NCBI GenBank assembly: GCA_964019655.1
Contig: CAXHTR010000005.1
Span: forward strand, 62,001-126,000
Reading direction: 5' to 3'
DNA: 64,000 bases
Origin: Perkinsela sp. pyNocScin1
Taxonomy: Eukaryota > Euglenozoa > Kinetoplastea > Prokinetoplastida > Perkinselidae
Of the stretch, positions 26,947-35,131 are shown in pieces. Within the stretch, counting starts at the first letter, position 1; every line of letters begins with the position of its first letter. The translations under genes and the position numbers were made by a program. The notes under the pieces were generated by a model, which made no database searches, was not told where the DNA came from, and saw only the letters and a list, made by a program, of their open reading frames with translations.

Positions 26947-27574
26947 CTAGGTGACCTCTGCGACTTTCAAAAGCTGCCCTTGAAAATAAAATTGTTCCAA
27001 AGCCACGGCCTCAGGGCGTTCAGCTCAGTTCGTGCGGAGGTACCATGGTCGATTTTGCCTCTTCACACCTCATGGATTCTCAAGAGGTTTTCCAGAGCCA
27101 CCTTTGGCTGTTCTCGTACCTTGAAAGATGGCCCTAGAATTTCCCTGTTTTTTTATCTGCGCTCATCATTTCAACCAAAATCATGGTGATGGGACAAGCA
27201 AAAAATTCACTTGAAACAAAAAGTTCTTTTCCGGGCTCAGGTGGCCTGGAGACTTGTTTTCTGGCAAAGTTGGTCCAAGGCCCCAGACCATGAGAAGCCC
27301 TGTCAAGCCTCTTTCGTAGACAAAGGAGTCCAGCCCTCTTGACCCAGCCTAGCTTGACATAGAGAGCCCGAAGTAGTTGCTGCATGAAGGGGCCATGGTA
27401 AACATAGAGAGAGAGAGTATAGAAACTTACCAGAGAGAAGGTGTGTAGTATGCATAGTGGTGATATGGTCACAACTCAAAGGAATACATACGGAAAGACA
27501 CAGGTTATCTTTTTTCTGCAGATATGCACACTGTGTAACCTTAGACTTATTTGTATTGCAACACTTGCGTTACT

Positions 27575-28729
27575 TTACAGAGGGCGATGGTAGCTGTACA
27601 GCATACCTTGCCCAAAGTTCCAATTTGATCTAAGCCGAGTCAAAGAAAAATAGCGAGCGTAGTCCCGTGTATCTGCGTATTTAGGCAAGATGTCGCCATC
27701 TGTAATTCTATATCTACCACGAAGCATTTTACTCCTTGTCGCCTGGGCATCAGTGCTTAGCGAGCTTAAATGGTCCCTCTCACCTGAGGAGCTAGACACA
27801 GAATCACCACTTTGAAAATTGAAAATTTCATGTGGATTGATAAATTTGGTGGGCGGAACTTCGAGTACGCTTGTCCCCTTCGGAATAGTGATATTATACG
27901 GAGGAATAAATGACAGTTTCTTTCCTTGTGCTCCACATGGCTGGCATCTTCGCAGCTTAGTTTGGAGCTCACTTTTTTTCGCTTTCTCTTGGCACCGGAA
28001 TCGATTGATTGCGTCTTTTATTTTTTCGCGCATATCTCGTGAATCAATGTCGTACATTGTCGCGGTGGTGTCTTCAGTATTTCTTCGTATAGCCTGATGC
28101 ATATCTAATATGATATGCTCGACTTTGCGGCCCATAAAAGCACGCTTGAAGATTGTCTCTGATCTTCCCCGCGACATTCGAATGTGTACACTGCCCATGC
28201 TTTTGGTTTCATCTCGAAGCGGATGGCTTTCATAGTGCTTTCGCTTCGTGTAGGATACTCTGAAGTACTGGTATTTGTTATACCTATTCCATACATCGTG
28301 CTTTGCATTGGTATCCTCTTCTGCGGCGCTTGATACAGTGTGTTCTTGCCTTTGAGATCTGACCGACTCGCGTGCAACTCGCGATGATTCTTGCACAGAC
28401 TTTTCCACATGCCATTTTCGATCATATCTACGGCGCTCCGTTGAATTGCACAGACATTGGTACGCCTCAGTCACCGCTCGAAACGCTTTCTCATAATCAG
28501 CGCTTACATCACTGGTTGCTAAATCTGGATGGCATTGGAGAGCCCTCTGGCGATATGCGATTTTGATTTGCTGCACTGAAGCATCACGTGAAATACCTAA
28601 GCGCTCGTACAAATCATCCACAACGAAGGTTCTTATGTAGTGTACAAAATCAGCGCTCTCAAGAGTGCTCTCGCCCATTTTCGATGCAGATGCGGCTTGA
28701 GCGTAAAAAGCAGTGCGCGCGAATATCAT
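27575..28729 (-). CDS. J-domain protein (type III-like, 384 aa), possibly mitochondrial
   Basis: Start at the ATG at 28729 (MIFARTAFYAQAASASKMGE), an Arg/Ala/Ser-rich leader without acids that suggests mitochondrial import. Residues ~38-105 form a J domain: LYERLGISRDASVQQIKIAY, the essential HPD tripeptide in CHPDLAT, and EAYQCLCNSTERRRYDRKW. The remainder is charged, with no Gly/Phe region or four CxxCxGxG zinc repeats; a single CQPCG lies near residue 270. It should stimulate an Hsp70 partner; the client role is unknown. It is the last gene of its minus block, next to the convergent region. Confidence 0.85.
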   Translation of the reverse strand: MIFARTAFYAQAASASKMGESTLESADFVHYIRTFVVDDLYERLGISRDASVQQIKIAYRQRALQCHPDLATSDVSADYEKAFRAVTEAYQCLCNSTERRRYDRKWHVEKSVQESSRVARESVRSQRQEHTVSSAAEEDTNAKHDVWNRYNKYQYFRVSYTKRKHYESHPLRDETKSMGSVHIRMSRGRSETIFKRAFMGRKVEHIILDMHQAIRRNTEDTTATMYDIDSRDMREKIKDAINRFRCQEKAKKSELQTKLRRCQPCGAQGKKLSFIPPYNITIPKGTSVLEVPPTKFINPHEIFNFQSGDSVSSSSGERDHLSSLSTDAQATRSKMLRGRYRITDGDILPKYADTRDYARYFSLTRLRSNWNFGQGMLYSYHRPL

Positions 28730-28897
28730 CTCATGAACATGGGTAATCAAAGACGTTAGGCAGAGATATTGAAATAATTTTCTCAAGCATGGAGTGAAAA
28801 AGAGGTTACGTATGCACAAGGGTCAAGACTTCTCGTTATATGCTTGCAGCTTTTTAGAAGCAGCACGCGTGCGATGGGGTGACGCATGCCCAGTTAC

Positions 28898-29143
28898 TCA
28901 CGTTTGTTTCTTTGGAATTTTGTATCCTGCCTTTTTCAGTGGCTTTGCAAGATAGCGTAGCGCTTTATATGCGAGCTCGCGGTCAGCTGTTGCGGCTAAG
29001 GTATTTCGCATCGCCTTCAAAAGCGCTTTGCTACGATTGATCGCGTCAACCTGCTGTGCAGCCGTGCATAATGGGAAACCTTTTGGTGACATAGAGGTTT
29101 GTATAAAGAAGTGTGCAAGTATATTTGGGGGCTTGGCGTTCAT
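28898..29143 (-). CDS. Small basic protein (81 aa), unrecognised
   Basis: First in-frame ATG at 29143 (MNAKPPNILAHFFIQTSMSP). The C-terminal half is a basic amphipathic helix pair (RSKALLKAMRNTLAATADRE, ALRYLAKPLKKAGYKIPKKQ), a composition common in small ribosomal or organellar proteins. It lies in the space between a J-protein and NAT10 on the coding strand. No family is recognised, so it is a moderate to low confidence gene. Confidence 0.45.
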   Translation of the reverse strand: MNAKPPNILAHFFIQTSMSPKGFPLCTAAQQVDAINRSKALLKAMRNTLAATADRELAYKALRYLAKPLKKAGYKIPKKQT

Positions 29144-29276
29144 TAAACAAAAAGGATGATGTAAACCCAATCTGGATATTTGTGAGCTTGAGCATATATA
29201 TGCACTATTTAGTCAGCCATACCTTGCATGCATATTGGACTGCCAGTACGATAGACTATTCCGCTTCAGGCTTGGT

Positions 29277-32129
29277 TTACAACGACCCCACCGGCATATC
29301 ACTTTCCAATCGCCTACACAGCATACGCGTGCATTTCTCCACAACTTGCGTTAGAAGTGTTTTGAGCCTGCCAATAGATACTGATGACCCCTCGAAAGGC
29401 TTGATGTTCACAAGCTCATCTAAAGCGTATCCGTGCAATCCAACAGCGAGGAAAATCGTGAGCGTCAGAGCAGAGATATTATCTTCAGTGCCTCTTTGCG
29501 TGAAAGCCCCGCTAAAGTAAAGCTTTGCCAAGCGTGGTATTAGGTCAGCAATTAACCCAAAGTCACACTGAAGTTGTATGTAGCGCCTCAAACGGGATAT
29601 GTCACTCGAAGTGAGCTCATGTTGAGCTTCCAATAAAAGCCTCTCACTTTCAGCTCTCTCTTTTGGTAAGCTCAGTGCGATGAGGGCCGAAAGCTCAAGG
29701 TTCACGTGTCTGAAAACTGATGGTAATAAAGAAACGTATCTACGTATGAACTCAGTGCGCAAAGCGCGCATTGATTTCCCTTCGCTAATTTCCGATTTTT
29801 GACCTCTGCGCGCGTTCACGCTATGAATCATGAGCAAAGAGTGCTCACCCGTCATCTCATTTTGCGTTTGCCGCAGATAAACTGGATAAAAAGCCGATCG
29901 TGACCAGAATTGAAAGAGCTCAGAAGTGGCCCCGAACATCGTGCCCACGTACGTTATTTTCTCTAAAAATATCGCTAGGGAGGTCCAGGGTGCAGATAAG
30001 CCGTTCGCAAGATTGATATGCGCAGCACTCGATGGAGTGGAAATAATTTTCATTAATTGAGAGATCGCTTGAGAACCATATCCGCATCTCTGCGCTTCTG
30101 GGTGTGTGGCAATACGGATTATACGCACCCCGTAAAACTCGGCAAGGGCTGGGTCATTAAAGTACTGAGCCAATGTGTACGGAATCATATTACCAGAGGG
30201 CATGCTCCCAGTTTGAAGACCTAAGCCTGTCGCCTTGCGATCGATTCCACCTTCTTGAACAATTTGCAAAACGCAAAGGATGTCCGGCACTTCATGTTGC
30301 ATGGTCTTCTCAGGACCTACGAGGACGAATATGTGATGATTTTCTGATTCGCAGAGAATCTGAAGGTCGTCTGGCTGGTTACGATAGTGAGCGTGAAATA
30401 ACGTTAGCATGATTCGTCGCAAATATTTCTCTGATAAAGCTGAGTATTGAAAGAGTGAGTCTTTCGAAATGTACTTTAACTCACACTTATCTGGGTGAGG
30501 CTTTGCTTGTAGAGATGGCAAATCACTACCCTCCGTATCTGCAGGTAATATAGCAGTGCCACAGGGCAAACATAGTAGCTGCTGAAGCCATTGCTCTATT
30601 GGGTCACCAGATGCATATCGAATGGGCTCGTGGAGCTGCACATGCTGGTATGATTTCCGGAGCGCCGTTGGCTCGAATGATTCTCGCGAGTGTGTTTCTG
30701 CAGCATGTAGGCTCATTTGAGACTCAGCTTCTAAAGACTTCAAAAGCTTGATCGCAAGTGAGCGCCCAGAGCCTTCGTAACCCGCAACTGTAGAGGAAAT
30801 CATAGTCAGAGCGCTATGATGCATCACAGATTGGACTAGATGTAAAGGCAGGACGGCACCTTCGTCAAGCACCAGCATATCACAGTTCGCAATAGCTTTA
30901 TAGCTGCAGGGACCAGTAAGGGCCTCACGAGGATGAAGGAATGTAATTTGTTGAACATCCCGCTTTCCGAAGAATCGCACAGCACGGACAAAACTTCCAC
31001 CTTCATTTTCTTCGCCATACTCGCGGTCGTAGTCTGCATGCTCTGAATAACCGAGGGCGTTCAGACCTTTTGAAACGAAATCGAAAAGTGCCACTAAGCT
31101 TTCAAGGCATGGCGCTAAAATGTAAATTCTTTTTAGTCCACTGTATAGGGCAAATGCTATAGCCAAACCAAGAGCCGCTGATTTACCTCTTCCTCTGCTT
31201 GATGTTATTGCGATCGTATTATGGGCCCCGTGAGCTGCACGCCTCTTCGTTGCGTCACTATACCTAGAGGCTATAGTTTTCACAAGTGTGAGAAATGAAA
31301 GGCATTGATCATACGTAAGGGTCAGCATGCAAAGAGAAGCGATGGCACCAGGCTGGACCGTTGCAATGTTCTTTTTTAGTTCGAGCAGTTTATCCTGCTT
31401 CAGTGAAGGGTCGATTCGGGATTTTCGACTCGTGTCTTCCCTTCTTAGTTTCTTCGTAATTGGAAGAATATTGAGCCCGTCGTCAACACACAAAAAATTT
31501 TCGCAATCTGCCAGACTATGTAGCAGTCGAGCACCAAAGCTCAATTTAGCATCATTTTGAGTAGTTTCAGCGTGGAGTATGCAATGGAGATGCTCAAGAG
31601 ATGCTAAGGTCCTCACCATGAGTAGCAAAATGCCCTGCCCAGAAACAGTCTCTGCAACTCTAGCTAGAATGTTCGGCGTGATCGCCTCGAAATCTTGCAA
31701 TATCGCAATATCATACGTGCTACCAAGCACCTTCTTGGTTTCCTTATAGTAGCAAAACCTTATTTTAGCCTGGGAAAGAAAGTTTTCAAAATTGTCATGC
31801 GTATTTTCCGAGACAATTCTACCACTGAGTTTTTCTTTTTTGTTTTGTTCAAGCCGGCGCTTTCGTGACATACCACCAAAAGCCAGATCCTTCTTCATGC
31901 ACCACAGAACACTTAGTTCGTTATCTGCAGCCCCACGGGCTTTGGTGAGCATATAGTGTAAGTTCATAACTTGAGTTTTACTCTCGTCGCCTACAAGGGC
32001 TATAAGACATCGATGCCTTGACGCTACAGCCTTCTCAATTTGATTACGCACGCGATCATCAACTCTTCGCACTTTTGCCTTACTTGCTAGTTTCTGCGCG
32101 TCGCTCTTTTTCTCTGGTCCTGTTGTCAT
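29277..32129 (-). CDS. NAT10: RNA cytidine acetyltransferase NAT10/Kre33
   Basis: Makes N4-acetylcytidine in 18S rRNA (and tRNA with an adaptor) and acts in the SSU processome. 950 aa from the ATG at 32129, near the usual ~1030. Domains in order: TmcA-like N-terminus, RecA-like helicase module with Walker A TSSRGRGKSAALG (~residue 310) and Walker B-like LVLDEGAVLPL (~420), GNAT acetyltransferase module with the acetyl-CoA loop QRCGYGSQA (~680), and a C-terminal tRNA-binding-type region. The basic C-terminal nucleolar tail of yeast Kre33 is missing. A pyrimidine tract plus AG (tttatctctcacag) lies about 18 nt upstream of the ATG. Directly upstream lies Fcf1, another SSU-processome gene. Confidence 0.97.
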   Translation of the reverse strand: MTTGPEKKSDAQKLASKAKVRRVDDRVRNQIEKAVASRHRCLIALVGDESKTQVMNLHYMLTKARGAADNELSVLWCMKKDLAFGGMSRKRRLEQNKKEKLSGRIVSENTHDNFENFLSQAKIRFCYYKETKKVLGSTYDIAILQDFEAITPNILARVAETVSGQGILLLMVRTLASLEHLHCILHAETTQNDAKLSFGARLLHSLADCENFLCVDDGLNILPITKKLRREDTSRKSRIDPSLKQDKLLELKKNIATVQPGAIASLCMLTLTYDQCLSFLTLVKTIASRYSDATKRRAAHGAHNTIAITSSRGRGKSAALGLAIAFALYSGLKRIYILAPCLESLVALFDFVSKGLNALGYSEHADYDREYGEENEGGSFVRAVRFFGKRDVQQITFLHPREALTGPCSYKAIANCDMLVLDEGAVLPLHLVQSVMHHSALTMISSTVAGYEGSGRSLAIKLLKSLEAESQMSLHAAETHSRESFEPTALRKSYQHVQLHEPIRYASGDPIEQWLQQLLCLPCGTAILPADTEGSDLPSLQAKPHPDKCELKYISKDSLFQYSALSEKYLRRIMLTLFHAHYRNQPDDLQILCESENHHIFVLVGPEKTMQHEVPDILCVLQIVQEGGIDRKATGLGLQTGSMPSGNMIPYTLAQYFNDPALAEFYGVRIIRIATHPEAQRCGYGSQAISQLMKIISTPSSAAHINLANGLSAPWTSLAIFLEKITYVGTMFGATSELFQFWSRSAFYPVYLRQTQNEMTGEHSLLMIHSVNARRGQKSEISEGKSMRALRTEFIRRYVSLLPSVFRHVNLELSALIALSLPKERAESERLLLEAQHELTSSDISRLRRYIQLQCDFGLIADLIPRLAKLYFSGAFTQRGTEDNISALTLTIFLAVGLHGYALDELVNIKPFEGSSVSIGRLKTLLTQVVEKCTRMLCRRLESDMPVGSL

Positions 32130-32146
32130 AAGAGAGGGTAACAGAA

Positions 32147-32162
32147 CTGTGAGAGATAAATA
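32147..32162 (-). promoter_or_regulatory. Probable trans-splice acceptor of NAT10
   Basis: On the minus strand this reads tatttatctctcacag, a pyrimidine-rich tract ending in CAG, 17 nt before the ATG. It matches a 3' splice site with no corresponding upstream exon. Interpretation as a spliced-leader acceptor is inferred from the same arrangement at many other genes here. Confidence 0.4.
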
Positions 32163-32230
32163 TATTTTCCATATGTATTCAAAGGTGCGCACATACTAAG
32201 CTTACATCCCGGGGCAAGTGCTGCGAATCT

Positions 32231-32854
32231 TCACGAGTCTGGAGCTCCAAAGACTTCTGGTAGGCGCTCGATTGTGTATCTATGGCGTGATATATACATA
32301 ATAGGAACACCTGGAATCGTTCGTATTCTTCGCTTAAGATCTTTGTCACACGTTGCAACAATATAAAATCGATGCTGAGTCACACGCCGAACAATACAAT
32401 CATCCGCATACGTTGACTCACAAGTAAGCCTTGAAAAGCGCGGGTCCCGGGCGATACGTAGGGCGATTCGAAATTTTTTCCCAAGACGCTCCAGCTCAGC
32501 TAAAACGCAATCACATAAATATGGCACACATTTCGCCATCAGACAATCCATCATAGATGGAATGATTTCCATCTTATTTTGCATAGAAAAGTTGATGAAG
32601 TTTGTATCGAGCAGGACATGGAAAGGGGGTCCCAGGGAGTTGTTATAAGTGAGAAACATGCCGCTCGCCACGCGTGGAACGCTCTTCGATAGATGTACGT
32701 GAAATAGCTGCGCCTCTCGATCCACTATACCTTTTTCTGAGAGAGTGCGTTGCTTAGCGTCATTTCCTTCTTCTATTTTCTTCAGATTCTTTGTTTTTTG
32801 ATGATCAATCATCTTTTTAACTGCAATACGTCTTGTCTTGCGGGCTTTTGTCAT
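32231..32854 (-). CDS. FCF1: rRNA-processing PIN-domain endonuclease Fcf1/Utp24
   Basis: Fcf1 cleaves pre-rRNA at sites A1 and A2 in the SSU processome. 207 aa, versus about 190-200 in other eukaryotes. It begins with the family's basic N-terminus [20 protein letters not shown]. The PIN domain carries the catalytic acids: [14 protein letters not shown], then [19 protein letters not shown] and [13 protein letters not shown]. The closing [20 protein letters not shown] is diagnostic. The acidic residues needed for nuclease activity all appear present. It lies 101 nt upstream of NAT10 on the same strand. Confidence 0.96.
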   Translation of the reverse strand: MTKARKTRRIAVKKMIDHQKTKNLKKIEEGNDAKQRTLSEKGIVDREAQLFHVHLSKSVPRVASGMFLTYNNSLGPPFHVLLDTNFINFSMQNKMEIIPSMMDCLMAKCVPYLCDCVLAELERLGKKFRIALRIARDPRFSRLTCESTYADDCIVRRVTQHRFYIVATCDKDLKRRIRTIPGVPIMYISRHRYTIERLPEVFGAPDS

Positions 32855-33266
32855 GGTGGTTTACTTTAGAGAAAACTTGTGTAAGCGTAGAAAATTATCA
32901 ATGAAAAAGTACTCCCCACTTGCCACGACAAAATTATCATCTACAATTATGAGCAGTCTCTCACTGTGAGAGATTTCCTTCAGTGCCCAAAGCATGATAT
33001 CGATATAAATTGCAATTTCTTTTTTCCAGACCATTTGAGCGGACCATGTCTATGTATGGTTATAGACCTACGCAGCAGATATGGACTGTTTTTCCAGAGG
33101 CCAATTTAGCAGAATGTATTGTTCTAAAGTTGAGATAAAAACTTCATCACTCAAGCCTACATTACGTGCTCTAATTTTTCTAAATATTCATGTACCACAG
33201 TATGGCAAAGAGTGCTGTTCTGTCGAAGAGGGTACTCGCGTGGCAGAGCATTATCACATCCCCGCC
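32855..33266. other. Intergenic region without recognised feature
   Basis: About 410 bases between two minus-strand genes. A 65-residue plus-strand frame (33081-33278) overlaps the end of the ankyrin gene and has no protein-like character. There is a short inverted repeat, ctctcactgtgagag, at 32957-32971 (CTCTCA, loop CTG, TGAGAG). Nothing else recognisable was seen. Confidence 0.5.
32957..32971 (+). other. Short perfect hairpin
   Basis: CTCTCA-CTG-TGAGAG, a 6-bp stem with a 3-nt loop, upstream of Fcf1 in the intergenic space. No known regulatory element matches it, and chance occurrence is possible. Confidence 0.4.
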
Positions 33267-33761
33267 TTATTGCATTAAAGAGCTGAGGTACATTAAAACT
33301 TTGTTATGTCCATTCAAATAGGCCAAATCAAACGCTGTCATGCCTGCGTTATTCCTCAGCGCCACGATCTCAGGAAATTGTGCTGAAAGCTCACGAACTA
33401 ATACAAAGTTTCCGTTTGCAGCAGCATAGTGAAGAGGCGTTTTGCCATAGATATCTTTAATGGAGCCATCAGATCCACGGGACATCAGCATGGTAGCTAT
33501 ATTCTCATGTCCCATGTCCACTGCCGCATGCAGAGGCGTGCTTCCAGTGTTATCTTGGCAATTCAAAAGTAAGTGAGGACTAGAGCATAGAATTTCAACA
33601 ACATTAGGTGAGCCTCCATAGCAAGCGTAGTGCAAAAGGGTCATGGCGTTCTGAGCATCAGGCTCATTAATCGCTCGAGAATTTTGTATGAATTTGCGGA
33701 TTCGTATCACATCACCCTTCCGACTGGCTTCGTAAACAGACAAAGGTGCTTTGTAGTCCAT
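33267..33761 (-). CDS. Ankyrin-repeat protein (164 aa)
   Basis: Made almost wholly of four to five ankyrin repeats: a short capping region (APLSVYEASRKGDVIRIRKF), then MTLLHYACYGGSPNVVEIL, GSTPLHAAVDMGHENIATML, GKTPLHYAAANGNFVLVREL and a C-cap GMTAFDLAYLNGHNKVLMYL. No other domain is present. Small all-ankyrin proteins include proteasome chaperones such as gankyrin/Nas6 (about 230 aa), but this one is too short and generic for that assignment. It is a protein-protein interaction module with unknown partner. Confidence 0.9.
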   Translation of the reverse strand: MDYKAPLSVYEASRKGDVIRIRKFIQNSRAINEPDAQNAMTLLHYACYGGSPNVVEILCSSPHLLLNCQDNTGSTPLHAAVDMGHENIATMLMSRGSDGSIKDIYGKTPLHYAAANGNFVLVRELSAQFPEIVALRNNAGMTAFDLAYLNGHNKVLMYLSSLMQ

Positions 33762-34057
33762 TCAAATTTAAGTACGTGTATTAGAAATAAGCATTCTCGA
33801 GCAAACGCATAGACGACAAAGGAAAGTAATTGGTTCGTACGCGGGTATTAGAGGAAACTTAATTATATCATACAGTACATTGCATCTCTGAGAGGGAAAA
33901 GGAGCGTTCAAGAGAGTCCTTTGCACAGCACTGACCAATAGCTGTAAGCAAGTTATCTTCAGTACATGTATTTCCTTTCCTTAAGCGCCCAAAAGGCTGT
34001 GGTGCACTTCGCGTCCAATATAGAGGATACTGAACCCTGTGTTAAAACAGCATAAGG
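33762..34057. other. Intergenic region without recognised feature
   Basis: About 300 bases between two minus-strand genes. On the minus strand it shows a pyrimidine-rich stretch (ctctcttgaacgctccttttccctctcag, about 33918-33890) that could be the splice acceptor region of the ankyrin gene leader. No RNA gene or ORF. Confidence 0.4.
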
Positions 34058-35041
34058 CTAGCGAAGCTTGATGCTCCCACAGTAAGATACTGTGGACGGT
34101 GAACGCACATGCATAGTATTGGAATTTTTTTTACAGATTTTGTTGTGCTCTTTAAATGAGTTCCGCGGAATGATACCACATCTATCACACCTTCTCACCA
34201 AGCAGCTTCTCTTGTGCGCTTCGTAGCTCCCAATTACAATTTTGAAGCAGCGGTTACACTTCTTTCCTTCGCAAGTCCGATTATGTTCACGAAAGCTCCC
34301 GGTGCTGATCTCGATTCCACATTTGTCACAGCGCGGAAATCCCTGCTCATAGGGTTGGCTTGAATAACTCGACATGTACCCTGAGTGCGAACATCTTACT
34401 TTATGCTGAGGAAACAATTCTCGCGGGCAGCCGTGCGAATCAACATGTGATGTATCTCGAAAAATCTCAGTGTAGCTTTTGCGATCACTAGATGAAAGGC
34501 TAGACGCATATGTTGGCGTTGGAGAGCCTTTTTTACTAAGAGGTGGTGAACGAACTCGTAGAAGAGGCCCTGAGAGCTCTAGAGACTTTCGTGAGATGGT
34601 TTCAGAGTTAAGTTCTCTCGTTCCTGTAATTTTGAGCTGAGCCTCTTGACTGCCCAATATTCGGGTTCGAGAAGTTGGCAAGGCGCAATCCCGAGGAGTA
34701 AATATTTCGTCCTTTACGGTAGATGTTTCATGTCTTTGTACAGCACCTGTTTTTCCAACAAACATAGGATGCTCATTTCCACGTCCAAAACGAGAAAAAA
34801 GTGAGTGAGCTGTATCGTTGTTCTTCGGATTGTTGTGGACTGTGGTTACGCGCTGATGATATGATTCCCCACTTAAAAATGCAGATTCCTGTCGCAAATT
34901 AGTTTTATCCTGTAATGGCGCTTTCGAAACCATACCACGAGCTGTTGGAATCTTTTCAAAAGAAGAAATTGACAGCTTACTGAAATCTATCATAAAGCTA
35001 TGCAGGCTTGTTTCTGTTGGATGATCTTCTGGTCCGTGCAT
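34058..35041 (-). CDS. Protein with three C-terminal C2HC zinc-finger repeats (327 aa)
   Basis: The first ~225 residues are Ser/Thr/Pro-rich and probably disordered (SPPLSKKGSPTPTYASSLSS). Residues ~240-305 hold three tandem units of about 21 residues, each C-x2-C-x(12-13)-H-x3-C: CDKCGIEISTGSFREHNRTC, CNRCFKIVIGSYEAHKRSC and CDRCGIIPRNSFKEHNKIC. The spacing resembles C2HC (ZC2HC1/TRAF-like) fingers. The phospho-acceptor-rich N-terminus suggests a regulated scaffold. No catalytic domain; function unknown. Confidence 0.82.
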   Translation of the reverse strand: MHGPEDHPTETSLHSFMIDFSKLSISSFEKIPTARGMVSKAPLQDKTNLRQESAFLSGESYHQRVTTVHNNPKNNDTAHSLFSRFGRGNEHPMFVGKTGAVQRHETSTVKDEIFTPRDCALPTSRTRILGSQEAQLKITGTRELNSETISRKSLELSGPLLRVRSPPLSKKGSPTPTYASSLSSSDRKSYTEIFRDTSHVDSHGCPRELFPQHKVRCSHSGYMSSYSSQPYEQGFPRCDKCGIEISTGSFREHNRTCEGKKCNRCFKIVIGSYEAHKRSCLVRRCDRCGIIPRNSFKEHNKICKKNSNTMHVRSPSTVSYCGSIKLR

Positions 35042-35131
35042 TTAGATTGAACAGAGTAAAAACAGTTATCATCATGACAAATCGATCGTAAAGCGGAGGG
35101 CTACGCTTGATATATACATGGTTTAGATGAT

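Larger units (their letters stand above)
26546..27574. other. 1 kb convergent intergenic region with atypical composition
   Basis: The longest gene-free stretch, lying between converging genes. It contains a G13 homopolymer, a perfect 6-bp hairpin just after it, and from ~26900 to 27400 sequence visibly richer in GC and in GGCC/CCAGG-type words than its surroundings. Two partly similar stretches occur (ttccaaagccac near 26996 and ttccagagccac near 27091), followed by a GA dinucleotide run near 27406. Short frames exist on both strands, but none has protein-like composition. It may hold transcription-termination signals, a non-coding RNA or a decayed repeat. Confidence 0.55.

Noticed and set aside
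26980-27189. 69-residue plus-strand frame in the convergent region
   Set aside because: Short, no protein-like pattern, and in atypical GC-richer sequence.
27134-27472. 112-residue minus-strand frame in the convergent region
   Set aside because: Low-complexity composition, no domain, and located in sequence that looks non-coding; also no good leader.
33081-33278. 65-residue plus-strand frame
   Set aside because: Opposes the block direction, overlaps the ankyrin gene end and shows no motif.
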